This document shows, piece after piece, positions 37,016-43,765 of a DNA stretch of 43,765 bases; the stretch's first letter is position 1, and every line of letters begins with the position of its first letter. The position numbers and the translations under genes were made by a program. This DNA comes from Vampirovibrionales bacterium (GTDB lineage: Bacteria > Cyanobacteriota > Vampirovibrionia > Vampirovibrionales > JAGQHJ01). The notes beneath the pieces were generated by a model that worked only from the letters and a program-made list of their open reading frames with translations, was not told the origin of the DNA and ran no database searches. The stretch covers positions 1 to 43,765 of the forward strand of contig JANWIO010000008.1 in NCBI GenBank assembly GCA_025449835.1, given 5' to 3'.

Positions 37016-37255
37016 TTACGCTTTTGAGCTTTTGTGGCTACTTTGGCCGCCTTTACGTCCAATTTCGGCCATGTGGTGGCGATTTTGGCTCACTTTTTCT
37101 CCGCCTTTACGCCCGGCTTCGCGTGCTTCTTCAGGTGTAAATTCGTGAGCTGTTCCTTTAACATGAGCTGCTTTGCCACCTTTACTGGCAATTTCTTTTT
37201 GCTTCTCAGGTGACATGGCAGCAAACCCCCGCTGATTCTTTTCTTCGGTAACCAT
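37016..37255 (-). CDS. KGG-repeat stress protein (GsiB/YciG-like)
   Basis: The 79-residue, hydrophilic protein carries KGG repeats: IASKGGKAAH, AGRKGGEKVS and IGRKGGQSSH, with PEKQKE and TPEEAREA between. Proteins of this type are small, disordered and accumulate under general stress or desiccation; molecular function is unclear. Start chosen at ATG 37255, with GGAGGG seven bases upstream; the frame remains open to 37300. Single gene between gyrB and trpS. Confidence 0.85.
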   Translation of the reverse strand: MVTEEKNQRGFAAMSPEKQKEIASKGGKAAHVKGTAHEFTPEEAREAGRKGGEKVSQNRHHMAEIGRKGGQSSHKSSKA

Positions 37256-37523
37256 AAATAGACCCTCCCTTTTTGTTTTAAGTCCACTAAACTTTGGCAA
37301 TAAAACTTTTTGTGATTGGATCCGATTTTATGGAAGATGTCCATTGGAAACATTCGCCAAGTCAACTATTCTTATACGGCGTATACTGGAAATGATGATG
37401 ATAGCCAATGAAGCGGCGTCATCAATATAAACCGCTTAAGGTAAGCGTTGAGAAGGGGGATATTGGTTAAGTGGATTAGGCTGCTTGACGCAAAATATGA
37501 CGCTGTTAGGCCGGGTCACTCAG

Positions 37524-38567
37524 TTAGTAAGGTTTAAAATTAAAAAGCTTCATGGCTTTGCGAACGTCTTGGAGGGTTTGGCTGCAAACGTCTTTTGCTT
37601 GGGCCGAACCCCGTTCAAGAATTTGTTGAACCTGTCCGATATCCTTGGCCAACTCGATTCGTCGTTGCCGGAGGGGTTTTAATTCTTCATTAATAAACTC
37701 TGCCAAAATCTTTTTGCAATCCATACACCCTCGGGTAGCGCTTCGGCATTCTTCAGCAGCCAATGTTTGACCTTCTTGTGGGACAAATACCTGGTAGTAT
37801 TTGTAAATCACTTCGCAGTTTTCTGGTTGTCCCGGATCCGTTCGCTTGATTCGAGCTGGATCGGTGATCCCCGGTTTCAGTTTGGCCCAGGTTTCATCTT
37901 CAGAATCGCTCAAATAAATGGCATTCCCATAAGATTTTCCCATTTTTCGAGCGTCCACCCCTGGCAGTAAGGGCGTTTCAGTGAGGAGCGGCTTTGGAGA
38001 GGGGAATACTTGTGTGTCGTAAAGGTTATTGAACCGAGTCACAATGTCTCGGGCAATTTCCAGGTGAGCCAATTGATCCTTTCCCACAGGAACGAGATCG
38101 CCTTTAACGGATAAAATATCTGCAGCCTGAAGAATGGGATATCCTAAAAGGCCATAGGTTAAGTCTTCATGAAGCATTTTCACCATGTCTTTTAAGGTCG
38201 GATCTGTTTCAACCCATTTATTGGGGGTAATCATGCTCAGTAAAAGATGCAGTTCTGCAATTTCGGGAACTTGGGATTGCACATAAATCAGGGCTGTTTC
38301 GGGATTAATCCCGGCAGCAAGCCAATCTAGTGCTAAATTGATAATGTTGTCGTTTAAAGTTGAGGTGTCGTCATATTTTGTGGTTAAAGCATGCCAATCC
38401 ACAATGGAAAAATGACATTGATATTGATGTTGGAGTTGAACCCAGTTTTTCAAAACCCCCACGTAATGGCCTAAGTGTAACCGGCCTGTGGGGCGCATGC
38501 CGGACATCACACGTTTTGGGGTAGCGGATTCAATCGAGGCGTTCATATCCATAAGTGTACCCAACAT
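37524..38567 (-). CDS. trpS: Tryptophanyl-tRNA synthetase
   Basis: Charges tRNA-Trp. The 347-residue class Ic enzyme has PTGRLHLGHYVG (HIGH), WHALTTKYDD, the GKDQLAHLEIARDI strand and KMGKSYGNAI (KMSKS equivalent), followed by the anticodon-binding helical part with CMDCKKILAEF. Start could be ATG 38567, 38552 or 38546; none has a good ribosome binding site, and the first is used. It lies 50 bases after punA on the same strand and probably shares its transcript. Confidence 0.95.
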   Translation of the reverse strand: MLGTLMDMNASIESATPKRVMSGMRPTGRLHLGHYVGVLKNWVQLQHQYQCHFSIVDWHALTTKYDDTSTLNDNIINLALDWLAAGINPETALIYVQSQVPEIAELHLLLSMITPNKWVETDPTLKDMVKMLHEDLTYGLLGYPILQAADILSVKGDLVPVGKDQLAHLEIARDIVTRFNNLYDTQVFPSPKPLLTETPLLPGVDARKMGKSYGNAIYLSDSEDETWAKLKPGITDPARIKRTDPGQPENCEVIYKYYQVFVPQEGQTLAAEECRSATRGCMDCKKILAEFINEELKPLRQRRIELAKDIGQVQQILERGSAQAKDVCSQTLQDVRKAMKLFNFKPY

Positions 38568-38617
38568 CCTGGCTTTAGAACAAGTTTGTTTTTCTTTTGT
38601 CTTCAGGGCGGGGTGGA

Positions 38618-39481
38618 TTAATGTGTGGGGCTTTGATGGGTTAAAGTTTGTACCGGTATTTCAGCTAGGATGGCTTGAACCAGTCGGGAAAAACTAGCTT
38701 TAGCTTGGTTAGCGGCTTCTAAAACTTCTTCGTGATTTAAATGGTGGCCAGTAACAACGCCAGCAGCCGGATTGGTAATACAGGAAATCCCTAACACCTG
38801 CATACCCATATGGGAAGCTGCAATCACCTCTGGAACAGTAGACATGCCAACGGCATCTGCACCCAAAGTACGAACCATTCGGATTTCTGCAGGGGTTTCA
38901 TAAGAAGGGCCACTCATGGCGCAATAAACACCACGTTGGAGGGATATGCTTAAGGCTGCTGCCCTTTTGAGGGTAAGTTCTCTCAAATTTTGGGTGTAGG
39001 CATCGCTCATATCGGGGAAACGGGGGCCCAGTTCATCAATATTTTCACCAATTAGCGGGTTGGTTCCCATCAAGTTTATATGATCTTCAATGAGCATCAG
39101 GTCACCAGCCTTAAAATTGGGATTAACACCCCCAGCGGCATTGGTAACTAAGAGTATTTGGGCTTCTAATAACCGTAAAACTCTGAGGGGGTAGAGAATT
39201 TTGTCCATGCCATGCCCCTCATAATAATGAATTCTGCCTTTCAGAAAGGCGATATGGATGCCTGGCCGAACTTCTCCCAGGCAGAGTTCACCTTGATGTC
39301 CCGCAACCGATGAAGATGGAAAAAAAGGAATTTGTGAATAAGGAATTTTAACGGCGTTAGGGATTGTTTCGGCTAAATCGCCTAGGCCGGACCCTAAAAT
39401 GGTTGCTAGATGGATGGGATATGGATATTGCTGGCGAATGTAATCAGCTGAGGCTTTAAGTTGGGTGATTGCTTGAGACAT
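38618..39481 (-). CDS. punA: Purine nucleoside phosphorylase (trimeric PNP-I)
   Basis: Phosphorolyses purine nucleosides to base and ribose-1-phosphate for salvage. The 287-residue protein has ATILGSGLGDLA, GHQGELCLGEV, the substrate block LLVTNAAGGVNPNFKAGDLM, the MSGPSYETPAEIRM block with VGMSTVPEVIAA, and CITNPAAGV near the C-terminus. This is the PNP-I (human PNP/PunA) type, not the hexameric DeoD. Divergent from pdp, a second salvage enzyme, and followed by trpS. Confidence 0.94.
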   Translation of the reverse strand: MSQAITQLKASADYIRQQYPYPIHLATILGSGLGDLAETIPNAVKIPYSQIPFFPSSSVAGHQGELCLGEVRPGIHIAFLKGRIHYYEGHGMDKILYPLRVLRLLEAQILLVTNAAGGVNPNFKAGDLMLIEDHINLMGTNPLIGENIDELGPRFPDMSDAYTQNLRELTLKRAAALSISLQRGVYCAMSGPSYETPAEIRMVRTLGADAVGMSTVPEVIAASHMGMQVLGISCITNPAAGVVTGHHLNHEEVLEAANQAKASFSRLVQAILAEIPVQTLTHQSPTH

Positions 39482-39593
39482 ACAAGTATTCCTTCCTGTT
39501 TTGTGGCCTATTATCCCATAATCTTAAGATGACCGCACACCCTAAAATCAGCTGGCAGGATTCTTCCTTGAGATTTTTGTTTTTGATGAAAAG

Positions 39594-39622
39594 TTGTGTT
39601 TCCGTGGCGCATCTGGTATGTA
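39594..39622 (+). promoter_or_regulatory. Promoter of pdp
   Basis: TTGTGT (39594-39599) and TATGTA (39617-39622) have a 17-base spacer ending in TGG, an extended -10 arrangement. GGAGGT lies six bases before the ATG at 39666. Confidence 0.4.
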
Positions 39623-39665
39623 TTAAGGCAGCATCTGCAAAAGGAGCCAGCGGGGAGGTATACTC

Positions 39666-40988
39666 ATGAATATTATTGAGATTATTTATAAAAAACGCCG
39701 GGGAATAGCCCATTCTGAGGAAGAGCTGACGTATTTAATTGAAAATGTTATGTCTGGTAAGGTGCCAGATTACCAGCTTTCCGCCTGGCTCATGGCGGTT
39801 TGTTGCCAAGGACTCAATTTGGATGAAACCACTTGGCTGACGGATTTATATGTTCACTCTGGGCAAACCCTAGATTTTTCAGATTTAGATGGGATGGTCG
39901 TCGACAAACACAGTACAGGAGGGGTTGGGGATAAAACAACATTGGTCTTGGCCCCGATGCTGGGTGCCTGTGGTTTAAAAGTGGCAAAGCTTTCTGGTAG
40001 AGGCTTGGGATTTACCGGTGGAACCATTGATAAACTCGAAGCGATTCCAGGGTTTAATGTGAACTTATCGGTAAAAGATTTTTGTGAGCAGGTGAAAACC
40101 ATTGGACTTGCCTTGGGGGCTCAAACTGCAGAGCTAGCTCCTGCCGATGGTAAGATTTACGCCTTGCGGGACGTGACAGCAACGGTAGCGAGCATCCCCT
40201 TGATTGCCGCCTCGGTGGTTTCTAAAAAAATTGCAGCAGGCGCCCAAGTCATTACCCTGGATATTAAAGTGGGGGAAGGGGCCTTTATGAAGTCGTTGGA
40301 GGATGCCAAAGATTTGGCTTACACGTGCCGAGAGGTGGGGAAACGGCTTGGCCGCTCCATTTCAACGGTTACATCCTTTATGGGGCAACCCTTGGGAAAC
40401 GCAATTGGCCATACGTTAGAGGTTATGGAAGCCATTGAGACCTTAAAAGGAAAAGGGCCACAAGATTTAACTGAGCTTTGTTTGACCTTGGGGGCCGTTA
40501 CCCTGGTTGATGCTCAGAAGGCACCCTCTTTGGAACAAGGGAAAAGCCTCTTAAAAGAGGTTATTTCCTCAGGAAAAGCGCTTGATAAGTTGGCTGAGCT
40601 GATTGAAACTCAGCATGGCGATGTGCGCGTGATTGAAGATTACACCTTAATGTCTCAGCCAAAACAAAAAATAAAAATTGTGGCCCCTACCAGTGGCTTT
40701 GTTCAACATTGTGATGCGCTAAAAATTGCAGCGGCAGTTAAATCCTTGGGGGCTGGACGTTTATCGAAAGGCGAGCCTATTGACTTAAGCGTCGGGGTTA
40801 TTTTGCATCGAAAAATAGGGGATGCTGTAAAGACGGGAGAACCTTTAGCAGAATTGTGGGTTAATGAAAAAGGAAAGGCAGAGGCCGAAGCCCTAATTAT
40901 AGAGGCTTTTGAATTTTCTTCGCAACCGATATCAAAAGCCCCGCTGATTGAAGAGCTTTATTTATCTCACGATTTAGCCACCCTCTGA
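39666..40988 (+). CDS. pdp: Pyrimidine-nucleoside (thymidine) phosphorylase
   Basis: Splits uridine, deoxyuridine or thymidine with phosphate. The 440-residue protein has the helical N-terminal domain, the phosphate-binding DKHSTGGVGDKTTLVLAP, the family signature SGRGLGFTGGTIDKLEAIPG and KKIAAGAQVITLDIKVGEGAFM. The C-terminal domain begins around residue 335. The sequence pattern is closest to the Gram-positive Pdp group; deoA is the alternative name. Divergent from punA. Its last 15 bases overlap the 3' end of the convergent gene at 40974. Confidence 0.94.
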   Translation: MNIIEIIYKKRRGIAHSEEELTYLIENVMSGKVPDYQLSAWLMAVCCQGLNLDETTWLTDLYVHSGQTLDFSDLDGMVVDKHSTGGVGDKTTLVLAPMLGACGLKVAKLSGRGLGFTGGTIDKLEAIPGFNVNLSVKDFCEQVKTIGLALGAQTAELAPADGKIYALRDVTATVASIPLIAASVVSKKIAAGAQVITLDIKVGEGAFMKSLEDAKDLAYTCREVGKRLGRSISTVTSFMGQPLGNAIGHTLEVMEAIETLKGKGPQDLTELCLTLGAVTLVDAQKAPSLEQGKSLLKEVISSGKALDKLAELIETQHGDVRVIEDYTLMSQPKQKIKIVAPTSGFVQHCDALKIAAAVKSLGAGRLSKGEPIDLSVGVILHRKIGDAVKTGEPLAELWVNEKGKAEAEALIIEAFEFSSQPISKAPLIEELYLSHDLATL

Positions 40989-41333
40989 TTTGGAGATCCT
41001 TTCCACCCGAAAGAAATAATTCTCAGGGCAAGGGGATGGAGGCGTCCCATGATGATTATTATTTCCAATGACAAAGGGCAAAAAGCTGAGTTTAAGCGTC
41101 ATATTTTCCGGCAACGATTCAACACCAAACGAAAACACAGGAACATTGGGCAAAATGTTGCCAAGAGGCTTTGCGTTTAGTTTTTGGATATCTTGAATAT
41201 TAATAATTTGAGCCGTGAGGAGATTTGCTTTTTCATAAGGCAGAATGACAATTGCCTTAGGTTCAGTGGGGGTTGAAAATAAAGCCTGTTCAAGGTCTGC
41301 TTTTGAGGCTGACGCTAAAAAAACATGTTCCAT
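40974..41333 (-). CDS. Small unknown protein, paralogue of the 41536-41901 product
   Basis: The 119-residue protein is unrecognised but related to its neighbour. Residues 3-30 (HVFLASASKADLEQALF, then KAIVILPYEK) and especially 66-86 (VFSFGVESLPENMTLKLSFLP) align with it without gaps. The pattern is alternating beta-strand and turn, apparently a compact beta-rich domain; the C-terminal 30 residues are polar. No signal peptide. No clear Shine-Dalgarno sequence: TTGGAG lies 17 bases before the ATG, and TATAAC further up may be a -10 box. Tail overlaps pdp by 15 bases. Confidence 0.65.
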   Translation of the reverse strand: MEHVFLASASKADLEQALFSTPTEPKAIVILPYEKANLLTAQIINIQDIQKLNAKPLGNILPNVPVFSFGVESLPENMTLKLSFLPFVIGNNNHHGTPPSPCPENYFFRVERISKSEGG

Positions 41334-41428
41334 GTCAAAGATTTAAATAACTCCAACTATCTATCGCTTCCTTTGTTATAATTTGCTCTGTGCTGCGCAA
41401 GGGTGTCCGTATAATAATTTTGAGGATT

Positions 41429-41456
41429 TTGATACAAGATAAGGCTATTTTATAAT
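41429..41456 (+). promoter_or_regulatory. Consensus-like plus-strand promoter without a gene downstream
   Basis: TTGATA (41429-41434) and TATAAT (41451-41456) are 16 bases apart, one of the best sigma70-type promoters in the window. It points away from pdp, into the gene for the minus-strand paralogue. Transcription from about 41463 would produce a structured RNA: CCCCA/TGGGG (41461-41465 and 41485-41489) enclosing GGG/CCC (41471-41473 and 41479-41481). The RNA would run antisense to the 41536-41901 mRNA. Confidence 0.5.
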
Positions 41457-41535
41457 TGATCCCCACAGATGGGCATTACCCGGTTGGGGAATTCCGTAGC
41501 CATGGGGAAATTTATTTTGAGAACAGGTCAGCATC

Positions 41536-41901
41536 TCAACATGCTTGTTTGGGGAAATGCATGTTAGGGGCTTGTTTTACAATAACACTGCAAATATAGG
41601 GTAAATCGGTTTCAAAGTGTAGGTTTCTGGTTTTGTAATGGGGATGAATCGGTAAAAAGTTAATCACTAAAATTGTTTCTGGGGGAAATTCGTTTAGCCC
41701 AAAAGTATATATTTCAATGCCCTCTACGGTTTTATAAATTAATTTTGTTTTAAGGCTTGCTAAAACATCACTATCCGCAAATTTGGCAATGATTGTTTCT
41801 GTTTTAGTATGGGGCATAATAATCAGGGCCAGATTTTTTTTCAAGCTTAAAAGATGACGAATACCCTCTTTCGCCGCATGGGTCAATAATACCTGCGTCA
41901 C
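41536..41901 (-). CDS. Small unknown protein, paralogue of the 40974-41333 product
   Basis: The 121-residue protein starts at GTG with AAGGAGG seven bases upstream, so it is clearly translated. It shares with its neighbour VLLTHAAKEGI near the start, ALIIMPHTKTE at about 25-35 and the strongest block IYTFGLNEFPPETILVINFLP at about 64-84. It looks like an alpha/beta or beta-rich soluble domain with a divergent C-terminus holding two Cys. No known family comes to mind. Together the two genes form a tandem duplicate, separated by about 200 bases. Confidence 0.7.
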   Translation of the reverse strand: MTQVLLTHAAKEGIRHLLSLKKNLALIIMPHTKTETIIAKFADSDVLASLKTKLIYKTVEGIEIYTFGLNEFPPETILVINFLPIHPHYKTRNLHFETDLPYICSVIVKQAPNMHFPKQAC

Positions 41902-42042
41902 ACTGTATCCTCCTTAAGTATGGAAATCAAAAAATGACTTCCGTGTGTTAAGCATTTTGAGAGATATTAAAAATAGAAAAGTATGTCATTAAAATTTTTT
42001 CACTCACCAGCCTCATGATAAATGCGAATGGTTGAGTTGCCT

Positions 42043-42060
42043 ATTACCTGGTTCGGTAAT
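42043..42060 (-). terminator. Hairpin after the 42091-42522 gene
   Basis: ATTACC and GGTAAT pair perfectly around a 6-base loop about 30 bases beyond the stop codon. No T run follows, so termination is uncertain. Confidence 0.3.
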
Positions 42061-42090
42061 TGATCATTTAAATTTTCATTTGTGAAACGT

Positions 42091-42522
42091 TTAAGCTGCG
42101 TTGGCAGGAGGTTGGGTGTTAGTGGGCGCCATGATGCCATGCATAAAAGCGGAACAGACGTCCCAAGCCAACCCGATGCCAAGGTAAGCTGGAATGGCTG
42201 CAATCGCCAAAGGCCCCATAAAAAGACTCATCAGGGTTAAGGCACCCGTATAAATAATTTCTCGCTTAATGGTATTGCCAATGTTTGCGGGGCGAAACAG
42301 ATCGATGACAGTTGAAAAACCATTTTTTAATCGGGTAAAAGGTTCTAGGCTTTTTGCTTTTTCCCAAAAACGACTTTGGGGCTTCTCTTCCTCATTTTCT
42401 GGTGGTGGGGTTGAGGGTTTTTGAGACTTTTTACAAGTGCCTTGGAAGTAAATATTGCTCGGTGCTCTTAGCCGAGTTTGGGTTGTTTTTGCGTATGGAG
42501 AGATGTTTGAAACCGGTAACAT
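42091..42522 (-). CDS. Small hypothetical protein with C-terminal membrane segment
   Basis: The 143-residue protein is unrecognised. Residues 1-60 are polar, Pro-, Lys- and Glu-rich (STPPPENEEEKPQSR) and probably disordered, with an NIYFQG patch near residue 23. Residues about 88-125 are strongly hydrophobic (IIYTGALTLMSLFMGPLAIA, then AIPAYLGIGLAWDV), enough for one or two membrane helices. The tail is Pro/Asn/Ala-rich. The layout (disordered start, hydrophobic small-residue core) recalls the protein at 20024-20920. Ribosome binding site is weak. Confidence 0.55.
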   Translation of the reverse strand: MLPVSNISPYAKTTQTRLRAPSNIYFQGTCKKSQKPSTPPPENEEEKPQSRFWEKAKSLEPFTRLKNGFSTVIDLFRPANIGNTIKREIIYTGALTLMSLFMGPLAIAAIPAYLGIGLAWDVCSAFMHGIMAPTNTQPPANAA

Positions 42523-42652
42523 AAGGCGTTCACTTTCTGAATGAATTATTGTGGTTTTACCATAAAAGAATAACGTCCCTCAATACAAAAGGTTGCTAAA
42601 AGATAAAGTTTTATGAACCCCATGCCCCATACCATAGAGTGCTCTTAGATAT

Positions 42653-43345
42653 TTAGGCGGGATATTCATTAAGGTTTTCAGCAATGGCAGCTTTGAGGGC
42701 TTCAATGTTTTTGAGGATTTCGGCTTCGTCGAAATTTTGATCAGGGAGTTCAAGGGTAATGGTCGGAATCTGCCGTTCTTTACCCACATAAGTTCCGAAA
42801 GAGCCGGGTGTGGAATAACCGATATCTTCCACAACAGGGTAGCCGTTTTTTTCTGCCATGACCTGAGCCAACCTTTCAGCGGGGCCATCATAATTAATAA
42901 CTTTATAAGGCGTATGGACCGAAATAATTTTTTGGGGCGAGTAAGTTGTGAGGATATCAAGGAGAAACTGGGTTTCGGGCTCGCTTCCTGCCGACGGGCC
43001 AGAGTAATAGATTGTTTCGGGGTTCAGTTCAGCCCAATCGTGGGTGGGGAAATTGCGATTTAAATCAACGTTAGCCGCATTCATCCGTTGATTTTTAGCA
43101 AGCCCATCGGGATTTACGACTGGGATAATGCCAATTTGCTTTTCCTGAAAGAACAAAGGGGAGATTATTTCCATAAATCGGGATACCAATACTTCAGATT
43201 CAGGCTCATCGCCATGAAAAGCGCCTAAAATCAGGGTGTCTAAGGTTGTATTGAACTCAGGGTGAGAGAGATAAAATGCAATTTCTTGGCCCTCTCGGGA
43301 GAGGCCGGTGTGGTGTTTAATCCATTGGTGAGTTGTTTTTGCCAT
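42653..43345 (-). CDS. M14-family zinc carboxypeptidase, MpaA-like murein peptide amidase
   Basis: The 230-residue protein has the M14 zinc set: His44 and Glu47 (AFHGDEPESE) and His144 (SVHTPYK), the substrate Arg in DLNRNFP (preceded by VNPDG) and the catalytic Glu199 (ITLELP). The sequence is close to MpaA, which cleaves the gamma-D-Glu-meso-DAP bond of recycled murein peptides in the cytoplasm. No signal peptide, consistent with recycling. It fits lysA and murA in a DAP-containing wall. Other M14 specificities cannot be excluded. Divergent from the right-edge gene. Confidence 0.85.
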   Translation of the reverse strand: MAKTTHQWIKHHTGLSREGQEIAFYLSHPEFNTTLDTLILGAFHGDEPESEVLVSRFMEIISPLFFQEKQIGIIPVVNPDGLAKNQRMNAANVDLNRNFPTHDWAELNPETIYYSGPSAGSEPETQFLLDILTTYSPQKIISVHTPYKVINYDGPAERLAQVMAEKNGYPVVEDIGYSTPGSFGTYVGKERQIPTITLELPDQNFDEAEILKNIEALKAAIAENLNEYPA

Positions 43346-43525
43346 TGTAAAGTATCCTATCTGATCAGGCGGTTAACAATCATTATTTAAATCTTAAGCG
43401 ATTCGTAAAATTAAAAAAGCCGATTATCATGTAAGTAATCAGACATTATGTGTGTTGGTTCGAAGAACATTTTGTGTTTTTACCGTCATGATAAGGTAAT
43501 GAGAGACGAGATTACGGTTTAGCGA

Positions 43526-43765
43526 ATGATGACATCGGTTTCAATGAGTATGCTTCTTATAGGTCTTTTCATCTTGGGATGGATGCTCTTTTGGATGAGC
43601 AAAATGGTTCGTACCATGAGTGATTTACAAAAAATGCAGTTACGAGATTCCCAACTGACCCGAGATTACAAAGATTTAACCCAGCAGGTGGATGAGATTC
43701 ATCAAACCATGGGTGGTGTTGTCAATGGCTTAAAAGCGGTTGGTAAGGAAGTTTATAATTTAAAT
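43526..43765 (+). CDS. Membrane-anchored protein, N-terminal part only
   Basis: The open frame begins ATGATG at 43526 and reads 80 codons to the window end. It starts MMTSVSMSMLLIGLFILGWM, one membrane helix, followed by a Met-rich border and a heptad-like amphipathic helix (TMSDLQKMQLRDSQLTRDYK, later QQVDEIHQTMGG). This suggests a single-pass protein with a cytoplasmic coiled coil. Ribosome binding site is weak and the family cannot be judged from this part. Confidence 0.6.
   Translation, partial: MMTSVSMSMLLIGLFILGWMLFWMSKMVRTMSDLQKMQLRDSQLTRDYKDLTQQVDEIHQTMGGVVNGLKAVGKEVYNLN

Noticed and set aside
37383..37523. Direct TGACGC repeats and an AAGCGG/CCGCTT inverted repeat as a possible attachment site
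   Set aside because: Too short and isolated; no integrase or tRNA 3' end nearby.
42000..42203. 67-codon ORF at the 3' end of the 42091-42522 gene
   Set aside because: Overlaps that gene in another frame without a ribosome binding site.
42580..42960. 126-codon ORF in another frame of the MpaA-like gene
   Set aside because: Shifted frame over conserved catalytic residues of the real gene.

Overview
This is a moderately AT-rich bacterial chromosome segment, almost entirely housekeeping and biosynthesis. I see no integrase, transposase, phage structural gene or CRISPR array. The best guess for the host is a non-photosynthetic relative of Cyanobacteria (Vampirovibrionia/Melainabacteria). The reasons are an isolated ATP synthase beta-epsilon pair (the cyanobacterial split of the ATP synthase genes), a compact primary-type sigma factor without region 1.1, a four-repeat ribosomal protein S1, a heptosyltransferase-like enzyme implying an LPS-bearing outer membrane, and meso-DAP peptidoglycan genes (lysA, an MpaA-like amidase). 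This assignment is inference from gene content; no rRNA lies in the window.

Layout. 1-1482: NAD synthetase, cut by the left edge (minus). 1979-6827: condensin operon smc-scpA-scpB (minus), followed by a long 3' region with a strong hairpin terminator. 7090-8055: unrecognised protein. 8456-12960: DinG-type helicase, sigma factor and ribosomal protein S1 (plus). 13015-15812: alkyladenine glycosylase divergent from murA, then two small proteins. 15939-18955: glycerophosphodiesterase-like protein and leuC-leuD. 19053-20920: two convergent unknown proteins. 21152-23852: atpD-atpC and a membrane-anchored coiled-coil protein. 23938-26732: CopG-type regulator, GT9 glycosyltransferase, and yqeK-rsfS on the minus strand. 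26974-28002: CheA-like ATPase with a degenerate HPt domain. 28452-28532: tRNA-Leu(CAG). 28864-31012: Ser/Gly-rich repeat protein and a HerA-like ATPase. 31031-34309: lysA, then cysteine dioxygenase and a cysteine desulfurase-like enzyme as a tight pair. 34556-39481: gyrB, a KGG-repeat stress protein, trpS and punA. 39666-40988: pyrimidine-nucleoside phosphorylase, divergent from punA. 40974-43345: a pair of small paralogous unknown proteins, a small membrane protein and an MpaA-like carboxypeptidase. The right edge cuts a membrane-anchored protein.

Functional links. Chromosome organisation and topology (smc/scpAB, gyrB, DinG, HerA-like), translation (rpsA, trpS, rsfS, tRNA-Leu), envelope synthesis (murA, GT9, lysA, MpaA-like), amino-acid and sulfur metabolism (leuCD, CDO plus desulfurase) and nucleoside salvage (punA, pdp) dominate. 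The least explained parts are the paralogous pair at 40974-41901 with a consensus-like outward promoter between the genes, the CheA-like protein whose HPt domain lacks its histidine, the orphan HerA-like ATPase with a possible leaderless mRNA, the non-coding stretches at 1545-1978 and 28003-28451 that end in clear terminator hairpins, and several unrecognised proteins.
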